Source: Mycolicibacterium holsaticum DSM 44478 = JCM 12374 (GTDB taxonomy: Bacteria; Actinomycetota; Actinomycetes; Mycobacteriales; Mycobacteriaceae). From it: 64,000 nt of DNA. The position numbers were made by a program, and so were the translations under genes. The stretch covers positions 4,154,001-4,218,000 of the forward strand of contig NZ_CP080998.1 of NCBI RefSeq assembly GCF_019645835.1, in the 5' to 3' direction. Each line of letters begins with the position of its first letter. Position 1 is the stretch's first letter. The notes below the pieces were generated by a model that was not told the DNA's origin, made no database searches, and saw only the letters and a program-made list of their open reading frames with translations. This document shows positions 39,101 to 49,408 of the stretch, one piece after another.

Positions 39101-39424
39101 GTGGTCGGTCAGCGCGATCGCGCGCAGATCCAGGCGGGCGGCCTCTTCGACGAGTTCCTCCGGCGTGCTGGCGCCGTCGAGGAAGCTATACGCCGAATGG
39201 GCGTGCAGTTCGGCATACGGTGTCGAGGTGGGCGGCCGGTCGATGTCTTCGGCCTGGTAGGCGGCGCGCTTGCGCGACCAGGCGGGGCTGTCGCCGCCGT
39301 CACCGACCTGCTCGTCGTGGTGATACCCCCCGCTCGCGGGGGAAGGCCAGCCGGAACGGCGCGGTTTGCCGTTCAGCACCCGCTGCATTTCGGTCCAGCT
39401 CGGCGGCCCGGTATGCCAACCCAC
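36107..39424 (-). CDS. dnaE2: Error-prone DNA polymerase DnaE2
   Basis: A 1105-residue C-family polymerase matching Rv3370c, the translesion subunit of the mycobacterial mutasome. The N-terminal MGWHTGPPSWTEM block, the PHP domain (AELHAHSAYSFLDGAS at 71-86), GRGSAANSAVCY near 423 and the catalytic acidic cluster PPDIDIDIE at 461-469 are intact. The tail includes the OB-fold (GVTFINLEDETGMVNI). The GTG start at 39424 agrees with family N termini; a LexA box lies 12 bp upstream. Its stop overlaps that of the convergent glycoside hydrolase in CTAG. It should be expressed only after DNA damage and act with ImuA' and ImuB encoded at 45-47.6 kb. Confidence 0.95.
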   Translation of the reverse strand: MGWHTGPPSWTEMQRVLNGKPRRSGWPSPASGGYHHDEQVGDGGDSPAWSRKRAAYQAEDIDRPPTSTPYAELHAHSAYSFLDGASTPEELVEEAARLDLRAIALTDHDGLYGVVRFAEAARELDMATVFGAELSLGGGDRTEDPDPAGPHLLVLARGPEGYRRLSRELAKAHLAGGEKGKLSYDYDALTETAGGHWHILTGCRKGHVRQALCTGGPEAAAVALADLVDRFGAERVSVELTHHGSPVDDERNAMLAELAPHFGLGVVATTGAHFAEPSRGRLAMAMGAVRARHSMDEAAGYLAPLGGSHLRSGEEMTRLFAHCPEVVAAAAELGEQCAFELALIAPQLPPFDVPRGHTEDSWLRHLVMAGARNRYGPPERAPRAYAQIEHELKTIEQLKFPGYFLVVHDITRFCRENNILAQGRGSAANSAVCYALGVTNVDPVANELLFERFLSPARDGPPDIDIDIESDLREKAIQYVYHRYGRDYAAQVANVITYRGRSAVRDMARALGFSQGQQDAWSKQISRWSGLADSPEVEGIPEPVIDLAQQISNLPRHMGIHSGGMVICDRPIADVCPVEWARMENRSVLQWDKDDCAAIGLVKFDLLGLGMLSALHYCIDLVREHKGIEVDLARLDLSEQAVYQMLQRADSVGVFQVESRAQMATLPRLKPRVFYDLVVEVALIRPGPIQGGSVHPYIKRRNGVEPVTYDHPSMEPALRKTLGVPLFQEQLMQLAVDCAGFSAAEADQLRRAMGSKRSTERMRRLRDRFYDGMRQRHGITGEVADRIYEKLEAFANFGFPESHSLSFASLVFYSSWLKLHHPAAFCAALLRAQPMGFYSPQSLVADARRHGVIVRPPDVNASLAHATLENDGTEVRLGLGAVRHIGDELAERMVDDREANGAFASLLDLTQRVQLSVPQTEALATAGALGCFGITRREGLWAAGAAARERPDRLPGVGSSLATPALPGMTELELAAADVWATGISPDSFPTQFLRKDLDALGVVAADKLLKVPDGTRVLVAGAVTHRQRPATAQGVTFINLEDETGMVNILCSPGVWARHRKLAQTAAALLIRGQVQNATGAVTVVADRMGQLTMAVGSRSRDFR

Positions 39425-39436
39425 CCCGCCAGTATA

Positions 39437-39452
39437 TCGAACTGATGTTCGA
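39437..39452. promoter_or_regulatory. LexA box of dnaE2
   Basis: TCGAACTGATGTTCGA is a perfect match to the mycobacterial SOS box TCGAAC-N4-GTTCGA, 12 bp upstream of the dnaE2 start. LexA binding here would block transcription until RecA is activated. Confidence 0.93.
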
Positions 39453-39455
39453 TCA

Positions 39456-40292
39456 TCAGCCGGCCATCAGCAGCGTTGTCGCGCCCGCGGCCAGCAGGCC
39501 GATTGTCTGGCGCCGGGTGAGGCGTTCGTGCAACACCAGGATGCCCAGCAGCACCGGAATCACCGGGTACAGCGACGCCAACGCCACCGCGACGGCCACG
39601 ATCTGATGCTGGGTCGCCAGGAGGTACGAGATCAGCGCCGACGCCGCGAGTACTCCGGAGACCAGCGCCAGCACAACCGGGCCCTGCGACGGTCGAAGCG
39701 CCTGCCGCCCGACGAACAGCAGCGACGCGCCGAGCACGCACAGCGCCCCGACGCGCCCGGTGGCGACCGGCCACAGCCCGGACGCCGGTGACGCTTGGGC
39801 GAGCGCCAGATACTGCACGGCGATACCCACCCCGGCCAACAACCCGTCGCCCGCACCGCCGGAGTGCGCGGCCGTCGTTGCCTGCTGACCGCTCGAGACC
39901 CACCACAACGCGGGCACCGCGATGGCGATACCCGCCCACGCCAGCAGCGACGGGCGTTCGCCGAGCGCGACGCTGACCAACGCCGACAGCGCGATACCGG
40001 TGACCGCACTGGTCGGGACGACGACTGACATCGCGCCATGGCTCATCCCGCGGAACAGGAAGACCAACCCGGCAGCGGTGCCGACACCCGACAGCGCTCC
40101 CCACCACAGATCGACCGCCGACGGTGACGGCGCGATCGCCACCAGGGCCGCGACCACCGCGACCACCAACCCCGCGAATTGACCGAGCAATGCGACCACG
40201 ACATAGTGGGCCCGCCGAGACGCCAGGCCGCCGACGAAGTCCGAGGTGCCGTAGAACAGCGCCGACCCCAGCGCAAAGAGCCAGCCCGTCAC
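39456..40292 (-). CDS. EamA/DMT-superfamily permease
   Basis: A 278-residue transporter with ten predicted membrane helices in two EamA halves: the first begins LFALGSALFYGTSDFVGGLASR, the second VGIAVQYLALAQASP. The C-terminal helix region with VIPVLLGILVLHERLTRRQTIG is the usual EamA signature. The substrate (metabolite or drug) is not predictable. It ends 3 bp before the dnaE2 LexA box, so readthrough from it could enter dnaE2. Confidence 0.83.
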   Translation of the reverse strand: MTGWLFALGSALFYGTSDFVGGLASRRAHYVVVALLGQFAGLVVAVVAALVAIAPSPSAVDLWWGALSGVGTAAGLVFLFRGMSHGAMSVVVPTSAVTGIALSALVSVALGERPSLLAWAGIAIAVPALWWVSSGQQATTAAHSGGAGDGLLAGVGIAVQYLALAQASPASGLWPVATGRVGALCVLGASLLFVGRQALRPSQGPVVLALVSGVLAASALISYLLATQHQIVAVAVALASLYPVIPVLLGILVLHERLTRRQTIGLLAAGATTLLMAG

Positions 40293-40331
40293 GGCGCTAC
40301 CGGCCGCTGGTCGCGTTCGACAGGCGCGGGC

Positions 40332-41219
40332 TTACGGCAAGTCCTCGGCACCGAGCTGATCTCTGGGCACCACCACCATCGGCACATCGAGCACCCGCAG
40401 CATCTTGGCCGCCGTCGACCCCAAAAACAGTCGCCGCGGCGCGCTGAGCCGGCTGGATCCCACCATGATCAGATCACCGGCATACCAGTCGAGCTTGCCG
40501 ACCGCGTCCTCGATGGAACGGCCCTCCACGATCATCGACGTCACCGGAAAGTCTTCGGGAAGACGGAGTTTCGCGGTGTCATGGACATGCCTGGCGTGCG
40601 CCATCGCCCGCTCACGGACCGCCTCGTCGTCGCCACGCAGCACCCCGAAGCTCGGGTCCAGCGCCACCAGCGAGACCAACCTCAGCGGAGTGCCAGCGGC
40701 CTGGCTGAACCGTACCGCGGTGTCCAGCAACAGGTCTGCTCCTTCGCGCTCGCCGATGGCGCACGTCACCTCACGCACCCGCTCGGCCGACGAGTGCCGG
40801 GTGCCGCGCGGCGCGACGGCCACTGGCACCGGGGCCGAGTGCAGCAGTTCGTTGACCACCGAACCCAGCGAGAAGCTCGCCGCCAGCCCGCCGCCCGAGC
40901 CGCCCACGACGATGAGCTCCGCCTCCATCCGCGCCGCCTCCTTGATCAGCGCGTCGGCCGACGAATCGTCGAACGTGACCCGGCTGCGCACCACGACGTC
41001 GTCGGGCACCGATGCGCGCGCGGCGTCAAGCCATTCCTCGGCCTGCTCGGTCAGATGCTCGCGGTAGCCGCCGACCGGCGCCAGCGACGGCGGCACCCGG
41101 TCGGCGGGCAGGACCAGGCACAGGTCCAGTTCACCGCCGAGCGTGCGGGCCAGCCGAACTCCGAGCGCCACCGCGTCCGCGCCACCCGGAGTGGCCAGGT
41201 AACCCACGACGATCCTCAT
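40332..41219 (-). CDS. Tandem universal stress protein
   Basis: A 295-residue protein with two Usp domains. The first (about 1-140) starts MRIVVGYLATPGGADA and has the ATP-binding pattern VVGGSGGGLAASFSLGSV with PVPVAVAP. The second (about 150-290) ends MVGSSRLSAPRRLFLGS with VPMVVVPRD. ATP binding through G-x2-G-x9-G(S/T) is therefore likely in both. The start at 41219 (MRIVV) is chosen over an upstream in-frame ATG at 41270 because it begins the first beta-strand. There is no DosR-like box in the 114-bp gap upstream that I could recognise. Confidence 0.85.
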   Translation of the reverse strand: MRIVVGYLATPGGADAVALGVRLARTLGGELDLCLVLPADRVPPSLAPVGGYREHLTEQAEEWLDAARASVPDDVVVRSRVTFDDSSADALIKEAARMEAELIVVGGSGGGLAASFSLGSVVNELLHSAPVPVAVAPRGTRHSSAERVREVTCAIGEREGADLLLDTAVRFSQAAGTPLRLVSLVALDPSFGVLRGDDEAVRERAMAHARHVHDTAKLRLPEDFPVTSMIVEGRSIEDAVGKLDWYAGDLIMVGSSRLSAPRRLFLGSTAAKMLRVLDVPMVVVPRDQLGAEDLP

Positions 41220-41333
41220 GGCACAACCACCGCCCTCTGGCAACGCGGAACAAGACGCCTCCGCGATCATCCTGTCAACCGGTCGCCGTTGATATCGGCG
41301 GATCGACCGATTGGGTCGAAGGTCGTGAGCGCG

Positions 41334-42203
41334 TCAGTCGCTGTACTCGGCGGCGCCGTCCTCGAGCACCAGCCGCGCATCGGACCCGTCGGGGTTGGAC
41401 GCTTCGGTCCGAAACACCGCACGCCCGGGTTCGGTGCGCCAGATCGAGGTCGTCAGCGTCTCCCCGGGAAACACCGGCGAGGTGAACCTGGCCGCGATCG
41501 CGTTGACCTTCGTCGCGTCGTTGCCGCCGAGCTCGGCGACCAGAGCACGCCCGGCCACCCCGTAGGTGCACAACCCGTGCAGGATCGGCTTCGGGAAGCC
41601 GGCCAGCTCACGGGCGAACCACGGGTCGCTGTGCAGCGGGTTACGGTCGCCGGAGAGCCGGTAGATCAGGGCCTGGTCCTCGCGCGTTGGCAACGCGATC
41701 TTCGAATCCGGTTCGCGGTCCGGGATTTCCGGGGCGGCGGGCCGCTGACCGGGTTGTCCGCCGAATCCGCCTTCGCCGCGGATGACGGCGGTGGCCAGCG
41801 TCTCGGCCACCACCTTGGAGGTGTCGGGGTCGGTGCCGGTGGCCTTGAGCATGACGACGGCGTTCTTCCCCTCACCCTTGTCTTGGATGTCGGCGACTTC
41901 GGCGACGACGCTGAGCTTGCCGGCAGGCGGCAGCGGTTCGTAGAGCCGGATCGCCTGCGAACCGTGCAACAGCATGGCGAAGTTGAATGACCCGATCAGA
42001 CCCGCGGCCGCGAACGGCAGGCAGGCGATGACGGCATACGTCGGAAGCACCTGCTGGGTGATCTCATGGCTGTTTTCCGTCGTGAACGCCAGATCCGCGG
42101 TTCCCGCGCCGACTCCCAGCGCGTAGAGCAGCGTGTCGCGGTCGGTCCATTGGAACAGCTGGGGGTCGGTCTTGGTGCCGATGGCATTGGGGTCGAGGGG
42201 CAT
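41334..42203 (-). CDS. htdY: 3-hydroxyacyl-thioester dehydratase (MaoC-like, HtdY)
   Basis: A 289-residue double-hotdog R-specific enoyl hydratase/dehydratase matching HtdY (Rv3389c, 290 residues). The hydratase-2 motif YRLSGDRNPLHSDPWFA at 181-197 provides catalytic Asp186 and His191, followed by HGLCTYGVAGRAL. It handles 3-hydroxyacyl-CoA thioesters in fatty-acid metabolism. The ATG at 42203 is preferred over upstream in-frame starts, which would read into the divergent gene. Its neighbour across 58 bp is an acyl reductase, which suggests related lipid roles. Confidence 0.9.
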   Translation of the reverse strand: MPLDPNAIGTKTDPQLFQWTDRDTLLYALGVGAGTADLAFTTENSHEITQQVLPTYAVIACLPFAAAGLIGSFNFAMLLHGSQAIRLYEPLPPAGKLSVVAEVADIQDKGEGKNAVVMLKATGTDPDTSKVVAETLATAVIRGEGGFGGQPGQRPAAPEIPDREPDSKIALPTREDQALIYRLSGDRNPLHSDPWFARELAGFPKPILHGLCTYGVAGRALVAELGGNDATKVNAIAARFTSPVFPGETLTTSIWRTEPGRAVFRTEASNPDGSDARLVLEDGAAEYSD

Positions 42204-42261
42204 AGACGGACGATATCGTGCCCCATCGCATGCATTGACGTTTCCCGCGGCAGGGGTGACG

Positions 42262-44277
42262 ATGCTTCGCATGCGCTATGTCGTTACCGGCGGTACTGGG
42301 TTTATCGGCCGTCGTGTGGTGTCGCAGCTGTTGGCCCGCGACCCGGACGCCCAGGTGTGGGTTCTGGTTCGTCGGGCGTCGCTGTCGCGGTTCGAACGGC
42401 TCGCCGTCCACTGGGGCGAGCGGGCAAAACCGCTGGTCGGTGACTTGACGGCACCAGCATTGGGACTCACCGACCAGGCGGTCGACGAGCTCGGCGCCGT
42501 GGACCACGTCGTGCACTGCGGCGCGATCTACGACATCACCGCGGCCGAGGCCGTCCAGCGCGCCGCCAACGTGGACGGCACCCGCGCGGTGATCGAGTTG
42601 GCCGGCCGCCTCGACGCCACGCTGCACCACGTGTCTTCGATCGCCGTCGCGGGCCGCCGCCGCGGCGAGTTCACCGAACAGGACTTCGACCTGGGCCAGC
42701 AGTTGCCGACCCCGTATCACCAGACCAAATTCGAGGCCGAGCTGTTGGTGCGGTCGGCACCGGGGTTGCGCTACCGGGTGTACCGGCCGGGGGTCGTGGT
42801 GGGTGACTCGCGCACCGGCGAGATGGACAAGGTCGACGGGCCCTACTACTTCTTTGGTCTGCTGGCCAAACTGGCCCGGCTCCCGTCGTTGACGCCGATG
42901 GTGCTGCCCGACACCGGGCGCAACAACATCGTGCCCGTCGACTTCGTGGTCGAGGCGTTGGTCGCGCTGATGCACAGCGACGACCGCGACGGGCAGACCT
43001 TTCACCTGACCGCCGCCAAAACCATTGGGCTGCGGGGTATTTACCGCGGGGTTGCCAAGGAAGCCGGGTTGCCGCCGCTGCGCGGGTCGTTGCCGTCGGC
43101 CACGGCGACGCCGTTTCTGCGGGCGACCGGGCGCGCCAAAGTGCTGCGCAACATGGCGGTCACCCAGCTGGGCATCCCCGCCGAGATCCTCGACGTCGTC
43201 GACCTGATGCCGACGTTCACCGCGCACAACGCTACCGAAGCGTTGCGCGGCACCGGGATCACCGCACCGGAGTTCGCGTCGTACGCGCCGCGGTTGTGGC
43301 GCTACTGGGCCGAGCACCTCGACCCCGACCGCGCCCGCCACGACGACCCGGCGGGACCGCTGGTGGGCAGGCACGTGATCATCACGGGCGCCTCAAGCGG
43401 GATCGGCCGCGCCTCGGCGATTGCGGTCGCCGAACGGGGCGCGACGGTGTTCGCGTTGGCGCGCAGCGCCGAAGCGCTCGACGAGCTGGTGGCCGAGATC
43501 CGCTCGGCGGGCGGACAGGCGCACGCGTTCACGTGCGATGTCACCGATTCAACGTCGGTGGAGCACACGGTCAAAGACATCCTCGGCCGCTTCGGCCACG
43601 TCGACTACCTGGTCAACAACGCGGGCCGGTCGATTCGACGCTCGGTGATCGCCTCCACCGACCGGCTGCACGACTACGAGCGGGTGATGGCCGTCAACTA
43701 CTTCGGCGCGGTGCGGATGGTGTTGGCGCTGTTGCCGCATTGGCGCGAGCGTCGGTTCGGTCATGTGGTGAACGTGTCGAGTGCCGGTGTGCAGGCGCGC
43801 AATCCGAAGTACAGCTCGTATCTGCCGACGAAGGCCGCCCTGGATGCGTTCGCCGACGTGGTGGCCAGCGAAACGCTGTCCGAGCACATCACGTTCACCA
43901 ACATCCACATGCCGCTGGTGCGCACGCCGATGATCGTGCCGTCACGCCGGCTGAACCCCGTGCCGGCGATCAGCCCCGAACACGCCGCCGCGATGGTGGT
44001 GCGCGGGCTGGTGGAGAAGCCCGCCCGGATCGACACCCCGCTTGGCACGCTCGCCGATTTCGGCAACTACCTGACCCCGAAGCTGGCGCGACGGCTGCTG
44101 CACCAGCTCTATCTCGGGTATCCCGATTCCGCGGCGGCCCGCGGCCTGGCGCAGGAGCCGCCGGCCGCGCCGATACCGCCGCGGCGCCCTCAACGTCGCA
44201 CCCAACCGCCGGTGCCGCTGCGAGTACCCGGTCCGATCAAACGTGCAGTGCGCCTGGTCCCCGGTGTGCACTGGTAG
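42262..44277 (+). CDS. acrA1: Two-domain short-chain dehydrogenase, fatty acyl-CoA reductase-like (AcrA1 type)
   Basis: A 671-residue fusion matching Rv3391. The N-terminal extended SDR (about 1-365, VVTGGTGFIGRRVVSQLLA) resembles thioester reductase domains and the C-terminal classical SDR (about 370-625) has GASSGIG and the catalytic Tyr/Lys in YSSYLPTKAALDAF. The pair is typical of enzymes reducing acyl-CoA to aldehyde or alcohol. The start at 42262 is supported by an AGGGG SD five bases away; an ATG at 42271 (MRYVVTGG) is the alternative used in M. tuberculosis. A Pro/Arg-rich tail ends the protein. It is divergent from htdY. Confidence 0.87.
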   Translation: MLRMRYVVTGGTGFIGRRVVSQLLARDPDAQVWVLVRRASLSRFERLAVHWGERAKPLVGDLTAPALGLTDQAVDELGAVDHVVHCGAIYDITAAEAVQRAANVDGTRAVIELAGRLDATLHHVSSIAVAGRRRGEFTEQDFDLGQQLPTPYHQTKFEAELLVRSAPGLRYRVYRPGVVVGDSRTGEMDKVDGPYYFFGLLAKLARLPSLTPMVLPDTGRNNIVPVDFVVEALVALMHSDDRDGQTFHLTAAKTIGLRGIYRGVAKEAGLPPLRGSLPSATATPFLRATGRAKVLRNMAVTQLGIPAEILDVVDLMPTFTAHNATEALRGTGITAPEFASYAPRLWRYWAEHLDPDRARHDDPAGPLVGRHVIITGASSGIGRASAIAVAERGATVFALARSAEALDELVAEIRSAGGQAHAFTCDVTDSTSVEHTVKDILGRFGHVDYLVNNAGRSIRRSVIASTDRLHDYERVMAVNYFGAVRMVLALLPHWRERRFGHVVNVSSAGVQARNPKYSSYLPTKAALDAFADVVASETLSEHITFTNIHMPLVRTPMIVPSRRLNPVPAISPEHAAAMVVRGLVEKPARIDTPLGTLADFGNYLTPKLARRLLHQLYLGYPDSAAARGLAQEPPAAPIPPRRPQRRTQPPVPLRVPGPIKRAVRLVPGVHW

Positions 44278-44301
44278 CCGCGCCGTCCTATCGTTGGCGG
44301 C

Positions 44302-45297
44302 GTGACTGCGCTGCCTGTGTTCATTGACGTGGACACCGGCGTCGACGACGCGATGGCGTTGGTGTACCTGTTCGCCAGCGAGGACGCCGAGGTGGTCGGT
44401 ATCGCCTCCACCGCCGGAAACGTTCCGGTGCAACAGGTTTGCCATAACAACTTGGCTCTGCTCGACTTGTGCGGGGTCGACGCCCCGGTGTCCAAAGGCA
44501 GCGAGAACCCGCTCAGCGCACCGCTGCGCACCGCTGAAGACACCCACGGCCCCGAGGGCATGGGATATGCGCGATTACCGGCGAGCAACCGCACGCTCAC
44601 CGGCTACGACGCCGCGCAGGCGTGGGTGCGCGCGGCCCACGCGCGTCCCGGTGAACTGGTCGGGGTGGCGACCGGACCGTTGACGAACCTGGCCCTGGCG
44701 TTGCGCAGCGAGCCTGCGCTGCCGCGGCTGCTGCGCCGGCTGGTGATCATGGGCGGGGCGTTCGACTACCGCGGCAACACCACGCCGGTGGCCGAGTGGA
44801 ACATCAGCGTGGACCCCGAAGCCGCAGCCGAAGTGTTTCACGGGTGGGGTGCGGCGTGGCAGGACGGGCCTCCCGGGCACCTCCCGATCGTGTTGGGGCT
44901 CAACCTCACCGAGAACATCGTGATGACCCCCGAACTGTTGGGGAAGTTGGCGGAGTCCGGGACGCATCCGTTGGTCGGAGTGCTCGAGGACGCGATGCGG
45001 TTCTACTTCGAGTTCCACTTCTCCCAGGGCGAGGGCTATCTGGCCCACCTGCACGACCCGCTTGCCGCGGCGGTGGCTTTGGACCCCGACCTGGTCCGGT
45101 GCCGACCCACCACGGTTGACGTCGAGCTGACGGGGACGCTCACCCGCGGGATGACGATCGCGGACTGGAGCCACCGGTGGGGGCGGGAACCCAACGCGCT
45201 CATCGGTGTTGACGTCGATCCGGCGGCGTTCTTCGACCGGTTCCTCACGCGCGTCGGGGCGTTCCTTTCTGCGGCGTGCAGAAAGGGCTATTCGTAG
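44302..45297 (+). CDS. iunH: Nucleoside hydrolase (inosine-uridine preferring type)
   Basis: A 331-residue nucleoside hydrolase matching Rv3393. The Ca-binding signature is VFIDVDTGVDDAMAL (residues 6-20), with TGPLTNLALAL, IMGGAFDYRGNTTPVAEWNISVDPEAA and the late LHDPLAAA as the other conserved blocks. It splits ribonucleosides into base and ribose for salvage. It starts with GTG 24 bp after the acyl reductase and may be co-transcribed. Its 3' end overlaps imuB by 10 bp in convergent orientation. Confidence 0.9.
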   Translation: MTALPVFIDVDTGVDDAMALVYLFASEDAEVVGIASTAGNVPVQQVCHNNLALLDLCGVDAPVSKGSENPLSAPLRTAEDTHGPEGMGYARLPASNRTLTGYDAAQAWVRAAHARPGELVGVATGPLTNLALALRSEPALPRLLRRLVIMGGAFDYRGNTTPVAEWNISVDPEAAAEVFHGWGAAWQDGPPGHLPIVLGLNLTENIVMTPELLGKLAESGTHPLVGVLEDAMRFYFEFHFSQGEGYLAHLHDPLAAAVALDPDLVRCRPTTVDVELTGTLTRGMTIADWSHRWGREPNALIGVDVDPAAFFDRFLTRVGAFLSAACRKGYS

Positions 45298-46889
45298 ATG
45301 CCCTCGAGATACCAGCGTCGCTGCCGGTAACACAGCAGCAGGGCCTGCGCGGGCTCGGTGTCGAGCAGCACCTGTGCGCGCGCTGTGCGTCCCGCCTTGG
45401 CCCGCTGGGGATCCCACCACCGCTCGTCGACGGACCACGGCCCGGCCCACCAGGCCAGCCGGCCGTCGCGGCCCTTCTTACCCGCAACCAGCCGCGACGG
45501 GTCGGTGGAGAACAGACCGCGCGCGGTCACCCGCACCGGGTTGCCGTCGGCGTCGACCAACTCGACCGGATCGTCGAGCAGCACGGTCGGCGACGGCTCG
45601 GGCAGCTGACCGGGCCATGGCTGGCGGGGATCGGCCCGCGGCACCGGCTCGTCACCTAACGGGGTGAACGTGATGCGCTCGGCAGGCCCTCGGCCACCGG
45701 ACAGCATGGGCATCTGCACCGCCTCGGGACCCAGCAGCCCCTGCACCCGCACCAGCGCGCGATAGGCACTGTCGGTCATCTTCGCTGGGGGTCCCCACAG
45801 CGGCAGCTGCAGCGCCTCGGCCGAGACCACCTCGACCGGGCACAGCCGGATCGTCGTGACGGGTGCGGTGGGCCGGTCGTCGGGGTTGCGCTTGTTCAGC
45901 CAGCCGTCGAGCTGCCAGCGCACCCGGTCGGCGGTGGCGTCCTCGGTCAGCGGCTCCGCACAGCGCCAAACCCGTTCGAACTCTTCCCCGTTGGCGGTGA
46001 CGGCGTGGATGGCCAGCCGGGTGCAGCCCACCCCGGAGGACTCCAGGGTGCGGTGCAGGTCGGCGGCCAGCGATCGCCCGGCGAACGCCGCGGCGTCCAC
46101 CCGGTCGATGGGCGGATCGCAGTTCATCACGGCGTCGAGTTCGGTTGCCGGTTCTGCGCCCGACGGCCCGCGGTCAGGCTCGCCCCGGGCGAACCGGTGC
46201 GCCACCACCCCGTCGGCGCCGAACCGGGAGGCGACATCGCTGCGCGACAGCGCCGCGAACTGCCCGATGCTGCGGATCCCCATGCGCCACAACAGGTCCG
46301 CCAGGTCCTGCCGGCCGGGGGCGGCCAGGCTGGGCTCGGCGGCCAGCTGCCGAATCGACAGGGGCGACAGAAACCGCGCGTCCTCGCCGGGCTCGACGAT
46401 CCGGCCCGCCCGCGCGGCGAAGACCGCGGTGGGCAGCTGATCGGCGATACCGACCTGGCATTCGGCCCCCGCCGCGGCCACCGCGTCGATCAGTCGCTGC
46501 GCGGCGGCCTGCTCAGAGCCGAAGTAGCGGGCCGCTCCGCGCACCGCCAGCACCAGCAGGCCGGGGCGCAGCACCTCGGCCCGCGGCACCAGGTCGTCCA
46601 CCGCGGCCGTGACGTCCTCGAAATGGCGGGCGTCGCGGCCCGGATCGGCGGTGACCACATGCAGTTCCGGACAACGCGCCTGCGACTCCCGGCGGCGCAG
46701 CCCACGTCGCACACCGGCCGAGCGGGCCGACGCCGAACAGGCGATGACGCGGTTGGCCAACGTCACCGCGATCGGAGCCGTCGGCGGTAACCCCGCCGCG
46801 GCGGCGGCGGCGACCGCAGGCCAGTCCATGCACCAGATGGCCAGAACGCGCGTGGGGGTACCACCCGCCCGGAGGGCAGGGGGAGACAC
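45288..46889 (-). CDS. imuB: ImuB, inactive Y-family polymerase-like mutasome subunit
   Basis: A 533-residue protein matching Rv3394c. It resembles Y-family polymerases (VLAIWCMDWPAVAAAAAAG, little-finger region later) but lacks the acidic catalytic triad, consistent with a scaffold role. The beta-clamp binding motif QLPLWG is intact at 361-366. It links DnaE2 and ImuA' to the sliding clamp during translesion synthesis. The GTG at 46889 begins directly after the imuA' TGA with no gap, so the two are coupled and share the LexA box at 47619. Confidence 0.92.
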   Translation of the reverse strand: MSPPALRAGGTPTRVLAIWCMDWPAVAAAAAAGLPPTAPIAVTLANRVIACSASARSAGVRRGLRRRESQARCPELHVVTADPGRDARHFEDVTAAVDDLVPRAEVLRPGLLVLAVRGAARYFGSEQAAAQRLIDAVAAAGAECQVGIADQLPTAVFAARAGRIVEPGEDARFLSPLSIRQLAAEPSLAAPGRQDLADLLWRMGIRSIGQFAALSRSDVASRFGADGVVAHRFARGEPDRGPSGAEPATELDAVMNCDPPIDRVDAAAFAGRSLAADLHRTLESSGVGCTRLAIHAVTANGEEFERVWRCAEPLTEDATADRVRWQLDGWLNKRNPDDRPTAPVTTIRLCPVEVVSAEALQLPLWGPPAKMTDSAYRALVRVQGLLGPEAVQMPMLSGGRGPAERITFTPLGDEPVPRADPRQPWPGQLPEPSPTVLLDDPVELVDADGNPVRVTARGLFSTDPSRLVAGKKGRDGRLAWWAGPWSVDERWWDPQRAKAGRTARAQVLLDTEPAQALLLCYRQRRWYLEGIYE

Positions 46890-47582
46890 TCATCCGCCCA
46901 CGGCACGTGCGGAACCGAAGGACCGGCCCCTGGCCCGCATGGCCAACCGCACCCGTCCGATGCGGCCGAACCCCGGGCGGCTCACATCTCCTGGGCCGGT
47001 GATCTCATAGCCGCAGACCCGGGCGTCCAGCCTGGCCGACGCGCCCTGCCAGTCGCCGTCGGCGACCAGCAGCGTGCAGCCCTTCTGCCGGGCCCGGGCC
47101 ACCACCGCCCGCGCCCTGGTGGCAGGCACCGTGCGCCCGCCCAGACCGAGCACCACCAGATCCATACCGTCCATCAGCACGGCGGCCACCTCCACGGGGT
47201 CGGCTCCGGGTTCGGGGATGACGGCGATGCGGCTCAGATCGGCCCCCATCTCCACAGCCGCCAGCAGGCCGACATCGGGTTGCCCGACGATCGCGGCATG
47301 CCCGCCGGCGGCCGTCACCGCCGCCACCATGCTCAGCGGTAAGGATCGGGCCCCCGACACCACCGCCACCGTCCCGCGCGGCAACGGCTCCGATAGGAGT
47401 TCTGCATGGGATTCGGGTATCGGCAGCAAAGATTCCGAGGCCGACAACGGGGCGGTCGACGGGGCGGCGCCACTGCGCCCGGTGCCCGCCTTGCCGGAGA
47501 CCGCCGCGATTCTGCGACGCAGGTGTTCCACCTGTTCAGCGCGGGTAAGCTCACGCTGATCCAGGTTCGTCGCCGCTGTCAC
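46890..47582 (-). CDS. imuA': ImuA' mutasome accessory protein
   Basis: A 230-residue protein matching Rv3395c, a RecA-fold-related partner needed for DnaE2-dependent mutagenesis. No complete Walker A is visible, as expected for this subgroup; [20 protein letters not shown] at the N terminus and the C-terminal [15 protein letters not shown] are typical. GTG at 47582 has a GGGAGG SD. The gene is preceded by a near-perfect LexA box 36 bp upstream and coupled to imuB. Confidence 0.9.
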   Translation of the reverse strand: MTAATNLDQRELTRAEQVEHLRRRIAAVSGKAGTGRSGAAPSTAPLSASESLLPIPESHAELLSEPLPRGTVAVVSGARSLPLSMVAAVTAAGGHAAIVGQPDVGLLAAVEMGADLSRIAVIPEPGADPVEVAAVLMDGMDLVVLGLGGRTVPATRARAVVARARQKGCTLLVADGDWQGASARLDARVCGYEITGPGDVSRPGFGRIGRVRLAMRARGRSFGSARAVGG

Positions 47583-47618
47583 AGCAGCACCTCCCGCATC
47601 ATCTGATTCATCGGCTGT

Positions 47619-47634
47619 TCGAATGTATGTTCGA
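47619..47634. promoter_or_regulatory. LexA box of imuA'-imuB
   Basis: TCGAATGTATGTTCGA matches the mycobacterial SOS box TCGAAC-N4-GTTCGA with a single change in one half-site. It sits 36 bp before the imuA' start, between imuA' and guaA. Confidence 0.9.
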
Positions 47635-47713
47635 TACCGTCAGTAAACACTTCCCCGCCGACACCGTCAAGCGCACTTTCGAGCGCGAGAGGGGGCGCGG
47701 CGCAGGGGCTAGA

Positions 47714-49273
<1,560 letters not shown>

Positions 49274-49408
49274 CCCATCAGTCTAGTTGGCGCGATCGGG
49301 CCGTCGCCGCTCGTTACCTGCTCCACAAAGTGGGAATCGTGACCGACAATGAGCCAGACAACGAGCAGAAGCTGTCCGACGACCACCAAGCTCGAAGCGA
49401 GGAGCACC

